Below, piece after piece: positions 54,090-62,170 of a stretch of DNA of 64,000 bases; within the stretch, counting starts at the first letter, position 1; every line of letters begins with the position of its first letter. The translations under genes and the position numbers were made by a program. The stretch is from Virgisporangium aliadipatigenens (GTDB lineage Bacteria > Actinomycetota > Actinomycetes > Mycobacteriales > Micromonosporaceae): NCBI RefSeq assembly GCF_016863615.1, contig NZ_BOPF01000023.1, positions 1 to 64,000 of the forward strand, given 5' to 3'. A model generated the notes under the pieces. The model was not told where the DNA came from. It made no database searches and saw only the letters and a program-made list of their open reading frames with translations.

Positions 54090-55394
54090 ATGCTGGCCGC
54101 AGGGTCACTTTTGGCACGCAGAATTATCAGAGCCCTAGGGCATGCCTATACTCCGACTCTCGGAAGGCAACGAGCACGATCTTACTACAGGAGTGCATGT
54201 AACACGTGGCCCCACATAGCCAAAACCCTCACCGACAATCTCAACTGGCACACAACTGCATCGACTCGAATCATGTACCTGGCAATTTCACGCACCCATG
54301 CGAGGTGGATCGCCCGCGAACGACTCATCTTTCAATGGTTCGCGCCATTCTTCTCGACCTCATTAATGACGATTTCTTTCATGGTATTGTTCGCGACCGT
54401 CAGCGAAAAGGCGAGCTATGGATTAGATTCACTTGGCAAATGGAATCTCGACTACTATGCCATAGGCCTGCTTTGTGGCATCGCCATGGGAATTGTTTCA
54501 GTCTTCCTGTCAACGAAGCTGGCGCTGCGGGACGGGGTGATAGTAGTTGCAATGGTCCTAACAGGCGCAGCGCTCGTAGGAGTCGCCCAATCGGTCAGCC
54601 CGTCAATCTACGAAGGCGGCTGGATCCTACCGTCAAACGCGAGCACCGCAGATCGGCTGGCACTAGTCACCGGCATAGCGGGGGTACATGGCACGATAGC
54701 CGTCTCCTACACATTCGCTGCGCTTAATCTCCTACGCTTCTTTCTCGATCGGCGCCCGATAAAAAAGATGGCGGTTTCTGCAACCGTAGCCGAGATAACC
54801 AGCATCTTGGCCAACCTCTACGAGACTCGCCCCCTTCCCATGGCGGCGACGAACCTCTCCAGTTCAATGACCAGTCTTGAGAGAATCGCCGTATTGATCG
54901 GCCGAGGATTTCCTAAGATGGCGCCGGCGTCAGCGGAAATGGGCCGAAGAGCAATGGAAGATCGGTGCCAGCAGGCGGCATTCGCCGTTAGGGAATACCA
55001 AACATGGGTAGCATTGCCCGGATACGATACAAATCGAGATCTAACAGTGAAGCTGGTGGCACTACTGGGCGCCATTTGCCATCTCGAACTAAACTCTCTC
55101 CCTACACCCTCAAGTGAGTTCTCAGTTCAGGCAGGAAAATCCAAGGTAGCTCTTAACACCCTCAGAACCATAGCCGTCGGAATTCTCCCGCTTGCGGTCA
55201 CATTAGCGCTCAAATGGTCGAAACTTCTTCCTCCGGCACCTCTGGATAGCTTCGTAATTTTAATCTCGACACTCTGGGCTCTAGTATATTTGATGATATT
55301 GCTTGACCCCCTTTTCTCTGCACGCGTTAGCGTGTTCAAAGATTTTGTCTCCGTTTTCCGGGGCGGAAGTGGTGGAAATCGATCACGCCCCTAA
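54090..55394 (+). CDS. Six-TM membrane protein, cargo of the tRNA-Arg element
   Basis: Unrecognised protein of 434 residues. Predicted transmembrane segments near residues 80-105, 121-141, 148-170 and 190-218, a soluble region of about 130 residues (FLDRRPIKKMAVSATVAE, SMTSLERIAVLIGRGFP, MEDRCQQAAFAVREYQTW), and two further helices at 357-377 and 388-409, ending in a charged tail. ATG 54090 was chosen because GGAGGGGAAC lies just upstream; an earlier in-frame ATG at 53937 is less likely. GC content and codon use are clearly lower and more even than all neighbours, showing recent transfer. It is the only intact gene of the element, so it may be a defence or fitness factor; this is speculation. 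Confidence 0.75.
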   Translation: MLAAGSLLARRIIRALGHAYTPTLGRQRARSYYRSACNTWPHIAKTLTDNLNWHTTASTRIMYLAISRTHARWIARERLIFQWFAPFFSTSLMTISFMVLFATVSEKASYGLDSLGKWNLDYYAIGLLCGIAMGIVSVFLSTKLALRDGVIVVAMVLTGAALVGVAQSVSPSIYEGGWILPSNASTADRLALVTGIAGVHGTIAVSYTFAALNLLRFFLDRRPIKKMAVSATVAEITSILANLYETRPLPMAATNLSSSMTSLERIAVLIGRGFPKMAPASAEMGRRAMEDRCQQAAFAVREYQTWVALPGYDTNRDLTVKLVALLGAICHLELNSLPTPSSEFSVQAGKSKVALNTLRTIAVGILPLAVTLALKWSKLLPPAPLDSFVILISTLWALVYLMILLDPLFSARVSVFKDFVSVFRGGSGGNRSRP

Positions 55395-55686
55395 ATAGCT
55401 TTCGCAAGATCGACGGCCAACAGGCAATACTGGCATTGATGTCACACCCACGCCCTCATTGAACCGGACGGGTGCGGGTGGCAGGATCCCGGCCTCAGGC
55501 GAATGCTGCAGTACAGGAAGCGGGATTCCATTACGGCCTCCTCTAACTCACAAGCCAACCGTTTCTTAACCAGGCGGCTCCGCCAAGCATGATCACGCCA
55601 GCTACGCGCCAAAGGACGGCCTCTCTCGTGCGTCCGACGCTGATTCGCAGGTCAGTAGCCTGCCGAGATATCTATGTGCGAACCTA
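55395..55686. other. Non-coding tail of the integrated element
   Basis: About 290 bases between the cargo gene and the right-hand repeat with no convincing gene. An imperfect hairpin (55445-55455 with 55470-55480, 11 bp with one mismatch and one wobble) may terminate the cargo transcript. The rest shows no recognisable motif; the composition is intermediate between element and host. Confidence 0.5.
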
Positions 55687-55731
55687 CGGAGGCGGGTGCG
55701 CAGGTTCGAATCCTGCCAGGGGCACCATCCT
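55687..55731 (+). repeat. attR-type direct repeat (copy of tRNA-Arg 3' half)
   Basis: Second copy of the 45-bp repeat; it carries the T-arm and acceptor 3' strand only, preceded by unrelated sequence (GAACCTA), so it is not a second tRNA gene. It marks the right boundary of the integrated element, after which high-GC host sequence resumes 50 bases before the LysR gene. Confidence 0.9.
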
Positions 55732-55784
55732 CGAATCACCGGTCGATCCGCTCTGGCGAATGATCGGCCCGGTACCTTACCCGG

Positions 55785-56711
55785 GTGCAACTGGACCTGA
55801 ATCTGCTGGTCGTGCTCAACGCCCTCCTCGATGAGGGCAGCGTGATGGGTGCCGCCGAGCGGCTGCATCTGTCGTCGCCCGCGGTCAGCCGCAGCCTCGC
55901 CCGGCTCCGGAAGCTGACCGGTGACGACATCCTGGTCCGTGCGGGGCACACGATGGTGCCGACGCCGTACGCGACGGCGATCCGGGATGACGTTCGCGTG
56001 TTGCTCAGGCAGGTCCAGGACATGTTGGTGCCGAGCCGCACGCTGGATCCCGAGCGGTTGGAACGCACCTTCACGTTGCAGTGCCACGACGGGCTCGCCA
56101 CGACGTTGGCGCCGGCGCTGCTGCGCAGGGTGCAGGACGAGGCTCCGGGCGTCCGGCTCCGGATCCTGTCCGAGAACTCCGTCGACACGGACGAACTCCG
56201 GCGCGGGCACGTCGATCTCGAACTCAGCCAGGACCGGCCGGAGCTGTCGGAGTTCCGTTCCGAGACGCTGGGCACCGATCCGATCGTCGTGGCGATGCGT
56301 TCCGGGCATCCCTGCGCCGAGCACCTCGATCTGCCGTCGTACGCCTCGTACCCGCATGTGATCGTGTCGCGGCGGGGCCGCCTCGCCGGGCCGATCGACG
56401 AGGTGCTCGCCGCCAAAGGCCTGCGCCGTCACGTGGTCGCGGCGGTGACGACCGGCACCATGGCCCTGCACGTGGCGAGCCAGAACGACATGCTGGTCAC
56501 CACGACGGAGCTGGTCAGTCGCCCGCTTGTCCAGGCGTTCAACATGATCAGCCGGCCGTTGCCGGGCTCGTTCCCGCCGGCTCCGATCAACTGCATCTGG
56601 CACCAGCTCCACGACTCCGACCCGGCCCACGCGTGGCTGCGGGGCCAGGTGCGGGCCGCGGTCACGGAGGTCGTCGATCAGTCGGAGAGCGGCACGGCGA
56701 CGCTGCCGTAG
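55785..56711 (+). CDS. LysR-family transcriptional regulator
   Basis: DNA-binding regulator of 308 residues. The N-terminal winged helix is typical (NLLVVLNALLDEGSVMGAAERLHLSSPAVSRSLARLRKLTGDDILVR, with AAERLHLSSPAVSRSLARLR as helix-turn-helix) and is followed by a two-lobed effector domain (FTLQCHDGLATTLAPALLRRV; HVDLELSQDRPEL). GTG 55785 is the start. It begins 54 bases after the element's right repeat and converges with the NAD(P)H-binding gene, overlapping its 3' end by 34 bases. Its target is likely to be nearby (the divergent region around 57.3 kb); inducer unknown. Confidence 0.93.
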   Translation: MQLDLNLLVVLNALLDEGSVMGAAERLHLSSPAVSRSLARLRKLTGDDILVRAGHTMVPTPYATAIRDDVRVLLRQVQDMLVPSRTLDPERLERTFTLQCHDGLATTLAPALLRRVQDEAPGVRLRILSENSVDTDELRRGHVDLELSQDRPELSEFRSETLGTDPIVVAMRSGHPCAEHLDLPSYASYPHVIVSRRGRLAGPIDEVLAAKGLRRHVVAAVTTGTMALHVASQNDMLVTTTELVSRPLVQAFNMISRPLPGSFPPAPINCIWHQLHDSDPAHAWLRGQVRAAVTEVVDQSESGTATLP

Positions 56712-57286
56712 AAGTGGGGCGTCTCGGCCTCGTCGAGCATCGCGGCGGCGACCGTCGCGCGGGAGACCTTGTCGGTGAAGTCGAGCGGGGGCGCGTCCGC
56801 CAGGCCGACGGTACGCCGGTCCGGACTTTCCGGCTCGTCGCTGAGCAGGCACGCGTGGAAGACCGTGCCGCCGGCGGCCAGCACCAGGTCGTCGGCCGCC
56901 ACCTTGTCGGCGAGGCGATCGCCCAGCATCGCGCCGAGGCTGCGCGCGGCCTCCCCCGCGGCCTGCGCGGACCTGCCCGTTCCGTACGCACCGAGCCAGA
57001 TGAGCCGCCGTGGCCCGGCGGCCAGGACCGCCTTGGCACCCGCGGTGAGAACACCGGCCCGATCCGTGCCGAGCGCGGAGAGGACGACCGCATCGGAATC
57101 GATGACGTCGGTGATGCTCTCGACGTCGTTGACGTCGCCGGCGACCCTGCGTAGGAACGGGGAGTCCGCGACGGTGATGCGCGCCGGATCGCGTGCGATG
57201 GCGGTGACGGTGTGGCCGCGCAGCAGTGCCTGCCGGACGAGTTCCGATCCGGTACGCCCGGACGCAGCGAGAACGGTGAAATCCAT
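56678..57286 (-). CDS. NmrA-like NAD(P)H-binding protein
   Basis: Atypical SDR of 202 residues. The cofactor loop is LAASGRTGSELVRQAL (family GATGxxG, here ASGRTG), followed by GHTVTAIARDPARI, VAGDVNDVESI, AVVLSALGTD and a YxxxK-less C-terminal half with FTDKVSRATVAAAMLDE, the pattern of redox-sensing NAD(P)-binding proteins. ATG 57286 is divergent from the TauE gene across 244 bases; the 3' end overlaps the LysR gene. Probably a redox sensor or flavin/NADPH-dependent reductase. Confidence 0.88.
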   Translation of the reverse strand: MDFTVLAASGRTGSELVRQALLRGHTVTAIARDPARITVADSPFLRRVAGDVNDVESITDVIDSDAVVLSALGTDRAGVLTAGAKAVLAAGPRRLIWLGAYGTGRSAQAAGEAARSLGAMLGDRLADKVAADDLVLAAGGTVFHACLLSDEPESPDRRTVGLADAPPLDFTDKVSRATVAAAMLDEAETPHFYGSVAVPLSD

Positions 57287-57530
57287 GCGGGTACGTTATG
57301 CCGCCACCGGCGATGACATCCAATGCGTATCGGTGAAGTGCCGGTTAACCGTCACGCATTTGGGATCCGTGACCCGATTGCGTAGCGGTTAACGGCCGGT
57401 TCAGCAAAGCGTACTGGTTTTGGCGCGGCACCCGACATAGCGTTTCCGGCGAAATGAGAAATTGCCGGCCGGCCGGGGCGATGAATGGCGATCGCACCCG
57501 ACCGTCGGCCTTCCCGGGATCTCGGTACCC
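57287..57530. promoter_or_regulatory. Divergent promoter region with repeated GTTAAC sites
   Basis: 244 bases between the divergent NmrA-like and TauE genes. GTTAAC occurs at 57344-57349 (within the palindrome CGGTTAACCG) and at 57388-57393, 44 bases apart or about four helical turns. An inverted repeat AATGCGT (57322-57328) / ACGCATT (57354-57360) overlaps the first site. This is a plausible regulator-binding region, the nearby LysR protein being the simplest candidate. No clear -10/-35 was identified. Confidence 0.45.
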
Positions 57531-58295
57531 ATGGAACTCGGACACATTCCCCTGCTGATTCTCGCCGGCGTGCTCGCCAGTGGAATCAACGCTCTGGCCG
57601 GTGGCGGCGCGTTGATAACGTTCCCCAGCCTGATCGTGACCGGCCTGTCGCCGGTCGAGGCGAACGTCACGAACTCGGTCTCGGTCTTTCCCGGTGTCGT
57701 CTCCAGCGTGGTCGGCAGCCGCGCCGATCTGGCCGGACGGTGGCGGCGCATTCCCGCGGTGCTGCCGGCCTGTGTCGCCGGCTCGGCCGCCGGCTGCGCC
57801 CTGCTGCTGCGCACGCCCGCTCGCACGTTCGAACTGCTCGTGCCGTTCCTGGTACTGGGCGCCGCCGCGGCGCTGTTCTTCCAGGAACGGCTGCGCGGCC
57901 TGGTCGGGCAGTCCCGCGCCCGGGACCCACGCCGCCGGGCGATCACCCTGCAGGTGGTCGTCTTCGCCGGTGCCGTCTACGGCGGCTACTTCGGTGCCGC
58001 GCTGGGCGTCATGTACGTCGCCGCGCTGGCCCTGGTGCTCGACGAGACGCTCAATCAGATCATCGCCCTCAAGAACGTCCTGACCGTCACCGTGGGCGCC
58101 GTCACCCTGCTGATCTTCGCCGTGTTCGGCCCGGTCAACTGGTCGGCCGTGCTGATCCTGGCCCCGGCGACGATCGTCGGCGGCTACGCGGGGGCGGTCC
58201 TGGCGCGGCGCCTGCCCGGCCGCCTGCTGAAGGCGCTCATCGTCGCCTTCGGCACCAGCATCGGCCTGGTCCTGCTGGTCCGTGCGCTCAGCTGA
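57531..58295 (+). CDS. TauE/SafE-family sulfite exporter-like membrane protein
   Basis: Membrane protein of 254 residues with about eight transmembrane helices, belonging to the TauE/SafE family (putative export of sulfite or organic acids). The family's repeated motif is visible near the N-terminus, ASGINALAGGGALITFPSLIVTGLSPVEANVTNSV, and again in the second half, GGYFGAALGVMYVAALALVLDETLNQIIALKNVLT. ATG 57531 begins MELGHIPLLILAG; the earlier in-frame start lacks family similarity. First gene of a probable five-gene run. The exported compound may be a product of the downstream enzymes. Confidence 0.9.
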   Translation: MELGHIPLLILAGVLASGINALAGGGALITFPSLIVTGLSPVEANVTNSVSVFPGVVSSVVGSRADLAGRWRRIPAVLPACVAGSAAGCALLLRTPARTFELLVPFLVLGAAAALFFQERLRGLVGQSRARDPRRRAITLQVVVFAGAVYGGYFGAALGVMYVAALALVLDETLNQIIALKNVLTVTVGAVTLLIFAVFGPVNWSAVLILAPATIVGGYAGAVLARRLPGRLLKALIVAFGTSIGLVLLVRALS

Positions 58296-58349
58296 CACCA
58301 CGACCGGAGTGACTGTGCCGCCGCTCCGCAATACCGAGAAAGGATTCTC

Positions 58350-58943
58350 ATGATCGCCTGGGTCGAACTGGCCGAGTCGCTGGCCGGGTCGCCGTGGTTG
58401 TACCTGGTCCTCATGTCGGTGTCGCTGCTGGACTCGTTCCTCCCGCTGATCCCGAGTGAGCCGGTCATCATCATCGCCGGCGTCCTCGCCGCCGCGGGTA
58501 CCACAAACGTCCTGCTGGTCATCGCCGCGACAGCCGTCGGCGCGTTCCTCGGCGACCAGATTCCCTACGGGCTCGGCCGGTGGTTGAGCAGCAGGATCGA
58601 GAAGCGACTTCCGCCCGGCTCCAAGCGGCGCGCGACGCACGACTGGATATCCCAGCACCTGGCAGCGCGCGGCGGTTTCGTCCTGGTGAGCACCAGGTTC
58701 ATTCCGGTCGGGCGCTACCTCGTCACCGTCACCAGCGGCATGGTGCGATACAACTACCGGCATTTCCTCCTGTTCACCGTTCTCGGGGGGACCGCCTGGA
58801 GCACCTATACCGTCCTGACGGGTTATGTGGGCGGTTGGCTCTTTCAGGACAACGCATTGCTGGCCTTCGCATTCGGTCTCGCACTCGCTTTCGTGCTGAC
58901 CGGTGCCGTGGAGGTCGTCCGACGAATTCGGGGAATCGCGTAG
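58350..58943 (+). CDS. DedA/SNARE-associated family membrane protein
   Basis: Membrane protein of 197 residues. DedA family features: LLDSFLPLIPSEPVIIIAGVLAAAG, GAFLGDQIPYGLGRW (G-x-x-x-G-D-x-x-x-Y-x-x-G), and RFIPVGRYLVTVTSGMVRYNYRHFLLFTVLGGTAWS, the conserved R-x-x-P-x-x-R segment. These proteins are linked to lipid flipping and membrane homeostasis, including undecaprenyl-phosphate transport. AAAGGA lies just upstream of ATG 58350. Part of the run TauE-DedA-NIPSNAP-monooxygenase-hydrolase. Confidence 0.92.
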   Translation: MIAWVELAESLAGSPWLYLVLMSVSLLDSFLPLIPSEPVIIIAGVLAAAGTTNVLLVIAATAVGAFLGDQIPYGLGRWLSSRIEKRLPPGSKRRATHDWISQHLAARGGFVLVSTRFIPVGRYLVTVTSGMVRYNYRHFLLFTVLGGTAWSTYTVLTGYVGGWLFQDNALLAFAFGLALAFVLTGAVEVVRRIRGIA

Positions 58944-58945
58944 CC

Positions 58946-59278
58946 ATGTTCTATGAGATCCGTCGTGAGACGGCATTGCCGGGCCGGGGCGAAGAGCTGG
59001 CCCGATGGATGGATGAGCAGGTCATTCCGTTGCACGAGGCGCACGGAATGGTCGTTGTCGGAGCGTTCACCGAGGCGGAGGACGAAGACGCTTTCGTCTG
59101 GATCCGTCAATTCCGCAGTGATCAGGAACGACGGGAAATCGTCGAGCGGGTGCATCGGGATCCGCTTTTCGAATCCGACGTCAGGCCTCGGCTCGGAGAG
59201 TTTCTGGCCGGCGACGCGGTGACCGTGCGCCTGGTACCGACCGCGCGGTCCCGGCTCCGCCGGCGGCCGAACCAGTGA
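58946..59278 (+). CDS. NIPSNAP family protein
   Basis: Small alpha/beta-barrel protein of 110 residues with the NIPSNAP pattern: MFYEIRRETALPGRGEELARWMDEQVIPLHEAHGMVVVGAFTEAEDEDAFVWIRQFRSDQER split between an N-terminal strand-helix and the conserved FVWIRQF segment. Such proteins accompany degradation or biosynthesis enzymes; function undefined. ATG 58946 lies two bases after the DedA stop (overall TAGCCATG), implying co-translation. Confidence 0.85.
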   Translation: MFYEIRRETALPGRGEELARWMDEQVIPLHEAHGMVVVGAFTEAEDEDAFVWIRQFRSDQERREIVERVHRDPLFESDVRPRLGEFLAGDAVTVRLVPTARSRLRRRPNQ

Positions 59279-59305
59279 TCAACAGCCAACACAGGAGGTA
59301 GACAC

Positions 59306-60394
59306 ATGCGTGCAGTAGTCGTCGGAGCCGGGATCGTCGGGCTCACCAGCGCCATCGCGTTGCACCGCTCGGGCATCGAGGCGGTGGTCCACGAGCAGGC
59401 GCCCGAGATCCGGGCGGCGGGCGCGGGGCTCGGACTGTGGGCCAATGCCCTGGAGGTCTTCGACGAACTGGGACTGGGTGAGCGGGTGCGGGGCATCGGC
59501 CGGCCGGCCGAGATGTACTTCCGCGACCACGCGGGCGAGCTGATCCAGCCGTCGGGGTTCTCGGCCGACGATCACCGGTATCTGCTCGTGCACCGCGCCA
59601 AGCTGAACGACCTGCTCGCCGACGCGGTGGGCAGGGAAAACATCCGCCTGGACTCGCGCCTGGTGGGCTACGACGAGACTGATGCCGGCGTGACGGCGCG
59701 TTTCCACGACGGGACGACCGTCGAGGCGGACGTCCTGGTCGGTGCCGACGGCGCGTACTCGGTTGTCCGTTCCCTGCTGCTGCCGGGCAGCGACGCGGTG
59801 AACCACGACGGCCACCACGCGTGGCGAGCGGTCGTCCGGCCGCCGGAGGGCACCACCATCGACCGGGCCGTCATCGTGCTCGGCGAGAAGCGCACCCGTG
59901 GCGGGTACGTGCCCACCGCCGATGGCACCGTGTACTGGCTGGTCAACCAGTTCGACGCGGATCCGCTGCACGGTACGCCGAAGGAGCAGGCCGCGGAACG
60001 TGCCGCGTTCCTCGACACCACGGGCTGGAACCCGGCTCTGCCGGCGCTGATCGAATCGACGCCGGACGAGCAGGTGCTGCACAACCAGATCATGCTGGTG
60101 CCGCCGCTGCCGCGGTGGGTGTCGCAGCGGGTGGCGCTGGCCGGGGACTCCGCGCACGCGCTCTCTCCGCACATCACCGCCGGTGCGTCGCTGGGCGTCG
60201 AGGACGGGCTGTTGCTCGCCCGGCTGCTCGCGTCGTCCGGCGGGGTGGCCGACGCGCTGACCGCCTACGAGCGGGACCGGATTCCGCACTACCGCACGGT
60301 CAACGAGCTGTCCAAGCGGGTGGAGGACGCCGCGACGCCGGAGGAGTTCGCCGCCAATTACGTGGCGTTCAGCCACTGGATGATCAGCCGCTAG
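59306..60394 (+). CDS. FAD-dependent monooxygenase (PHBH-like)
   Basis: Flavin monooxygenase/hydroxylase of 362 residues. The FAD dinucleotide loop is VVGAGIVGLTSAIAL (GxGxxG at 7-12), followed by the substrate/FAD region VHRAKLNDLL, the DG motif VLVGADGAYSVVRSLL, and the GD motif LAGDSAHALSPHITAGASLGVEDGLLLARLL near 280-300. The class oxygenates aromatic or polyketide substrates using NAD(P)H. An AGGAGGT ribosome-binding site (about 59293-59299) precedes ATG 59306. Fourth gene of the run. Confidence 0.93.
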   Translation: MRAVVVGAGIVGLTSAIALHRSGIEAVVHEQAPEIRAAGAGLGLWANALEVFDELGLGERVRGIGRPAEMYFRDHAGELIQPSGFSADDHRYLLVHRAKLNDLLADAVGRENIRLDSRLVGYDETDAGVTARFHDGTTVEADVLVGADGAYSVVRSLLLPGSDAVNHDGHHAWRAVVRPPEGTTIDRAVIVLGEKRTRGGYVPTADGTVYWLVNQFDADPLHGTPKEQAAERAAFLDTTGWNPALPALIESTPDEQVLHNQIMLVPPLPRWVSQRVALAGDSAHALSPHITAGASLGVEDGLLLARLLASSGGVADALTAYERDRIPHYRTVNELSKRVEDAATPEEFAANYVAFSHWMISR

Positions 60395-60407
60395 TGGTAC
60401 CGAAGAA

Positions 60408-62153
60408 ATGGACAAGCGAATGAGCCTGTGCATAGATGCCGGCGTCGCGGTGCCGATGCGCGACGGTGTCACGCTGGCGACCGACCTGTGGAAGCCGGCG
60501 GGCACCGGTCCGTGGCCGGTCCTCCTCGCCCGCACCCCGTACGGCAGAACCTCCACCGCCCACCTGGGCAACCCGAAGCTGCCGGACATCCGCGCCCTGG
60601 TGGAGCACGGCTACCTGGTCGTGGTCCAGGACGTGCGGGGCACCGGGGACTCCCCCGGAGTGATGGAACCGCATCGCTTCGACCGGAGCGACACCCTCGA
60701 CACCGTCGCGTGGATCGCCGCCCGGCCCTGGTGCGACGGCAGCGTGGGGATGTGGGGCGCGTCGTACATGGGTTTCCCGCAGTGGCAGGCGGCAACCGAG
60801 GCGCCGCCTGCGCTGCGGGCGATCGCTCCCCTGATGACGTCGGCGGATGTCTACCGGGCCTGGTACTCGGCTCAGGGCGGGGTGTCGCAGGGGACGCTGT
60901 TCAACTGGTCGGCCCGGATGGCGGCGGCGAACCTGTCGCGCACCGGGAACGACGACCCGTCGGATCAGCGGGCCGCGGCGGAGATCCGCGCCGCGCTCGA
61001 CGACGCCGACACCCTGAACTCACTGTCGATCGGCGACCGGGGCGCGCTCCTGCGGGGCCTCCCCTGGCTCGGCGAGATGCTCGCCCACCCGGGCTACGAC
61101 GCCTACTGGGAGGCGCTGGCGGCGTTGAATCGCAGTTCGGCGATCACCGTTCCGGCGCTGAACATGACCGGCTGGTACGACGTGTTCGCGGGAGAGGTCG
61201 TGCGGGCGTACACCACCATGCGCCGCACCGGAGGCAGCGTGGCGGCCAGAGAGGGCCAGCGGCTCATCATCGGTCCCTGGGGCCACGGTGACGGCGCCGA
61301 CCAGGGGGTCTTCCCCGACCGCTCGTTCGGGCCGGCGGGGTCCGTGCGCGCCGCGGCGATGACGCAGGCCCACCTGCGGTTCTTCGACCGGTGGGTGCGG
61401 GGTCGCACCGAGGTGGAGCCGGGTGCGCGGGTACGCATCTTCGTCATGGGCCTGGACCGGTGGCGCGAGGAGGAGGACTGGCCGCTGCCCGACACCCGGT
61501 ACGAAGACTATTTTCTGCACAGTTCGGGACGGGCCAACACCTCGGAGGGCGACGGCCGGCTGTATCGGAGCCCCGCCTCCGACGAGGTCGACGACTCGTT
61601 CTCCTACGATCCGCTGGACCCGGTCCCGACCGTGGGCGGAGCGACCCTCGGCGTCGGCGGGTTCTCCGGCCCCGCCGATCAGGCGGCGGTCGAACGTCGC
61701 GCCGACGTCCTCTGCTACACCGGCGACCGACTGGACGAACCGCTCGAGGTCACCGGCCACGTGGCCCTCACCGTGCACATGTCCTCGACCGCGGTCGACA
61801 CCGACGTGACGGGCAAACTGGTCGACGTCTTCCCGGACGGCCGCGCCATCATCCTCTGCGAAGGCCTGTGCCGGCTGCGGTACCGCGCCTCCGTGAGCCG
61901 GCCACAGCCGCTGGAGCCCGGCCGGGTCGTCGAGGTCACGATCGACATGGGCGTGACCTCGAACGTCTTCCGTCCCGGCCACCGCATCCGGCTCGAGGTG
62001 TCCAGCAGCAACTTCCCCCGGTACGACCGCAACACCAACAACGGCGGCACCCTCGCTGCCACGACGGAGCCCCGGGTCGCGCGCAATCGGATCTTCCACG
62101 GACCGACCCGACCCAGCCGGCTGACGCTACCGGTGATCGCGAGGCCCCGATGA
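60408..62153 (+). CDS. CocE/NonD family hydrolase
   Basis: Alpha/beta hydrolase with C-terminal galactose-binding-like domain, 581 residues, cocaine-esterase/X-Pro dipeptidyl-peptidase type. VPMRDGVTLATDLWKP at the N-terminus, DVRGTGDSPG oxyanion region, nucleophile Ser119 in GMWGASYMG, later catalytic GPWGHGDG (His) and the C-terminal jelly roll (FPDGRAIILCEGLCRLRY; IRLEVSSSNFPRYDRNTNNGG). It hydrolyses an ester or amide; substrate unknown. A second start four codons later (ATG 60420) is possible. Its order after the monooxygenase suggests a short catabolic route: oxygenate, then hydrolyse. Confidence 0.93.
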   Translation: MDKRMSLCIDAGVAVPMRDGVTLATDLWKPAGTGPWPVLLARTPYGRTSTAHLGNPKLPDIRALVEHGYLVVVQDVRGTGDSPGVMEPHRFDRSDTLDTVAWIAARPWCDGSVGMWGASYMGFPQWQAATEAPPALRAIAPLMTSADVYRAWYSAQGGVSQGTLFNWSARMAAANLSRTGNDDPSDQRAAAEIRAALDDADTLNSLSIGDRGALLRGLPWLGEMLAHPGYDAYWEALAALNRSSAITVPALNMTGWYDVFAGEVVRAYTTMRRTGGSVAAREGQRLIIGPWGHGDGADQGVFPDRSFGPAGSVRAAAMTQAHLRFFDRWVRGRTEVEPGARVRIFVMGLDRWREEEDWPLPDTRYEDYFLHSSGRANTSEGDGRLYRSPASDEVDDSFSYDPLDPVPTVGGATLGVGGFSGPADQAAVERRADVLCYTGDRLDEPLEVTGHVALTVHMSSTAVDTDVTGKLVDVFPDGRAIILCEGLCRLRYRASVSRPQPLEPGRVVEVTIDMGVTSNVFRPGHRIRLEVSSSNFPRYDRNTNNGGTLAATTEPRVARNRIFHGPTRPSRLTLPVIARPR

Positions 62154-62170
62154 GTGCGGAGGCCGCGGTC

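Larger units (their letters stand above)
53197..55686 (+). mobile_element. Remnant integrative element in tRNA-Arg(CCG)
   Basis: About 2.5 kb bounded by 45-bp direct repeats at 53152-53196 and 55687-55731. It contains a decayed tyrosine-integrase gene next to the tRNA and one intact gene for a six-TM membrane protein whose base composition is visibly AT-richer than the surroundings. There is no replication, excision or transfer gene. It is probably a much-reduced integrative plasmid or phage, or a minimal island retained for its cargo. The element can no longer be excised by its own integrase, which carries a stop and frameshifts. Confidence 0.85.

Noticed and set aside
55687-55731. Second tRNA-Arg gene
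   Set aside because: Only the 3' half is present; the 5' acceptor, D-arm and anticodon arm are missing.
55785-62153. Complete secondary-metabolite biosynthetic cluster
   Set aside because: No polyketide synthase, NRPS, terpene cyclase or RiPP core gene is present; the genes are accessory-type only.
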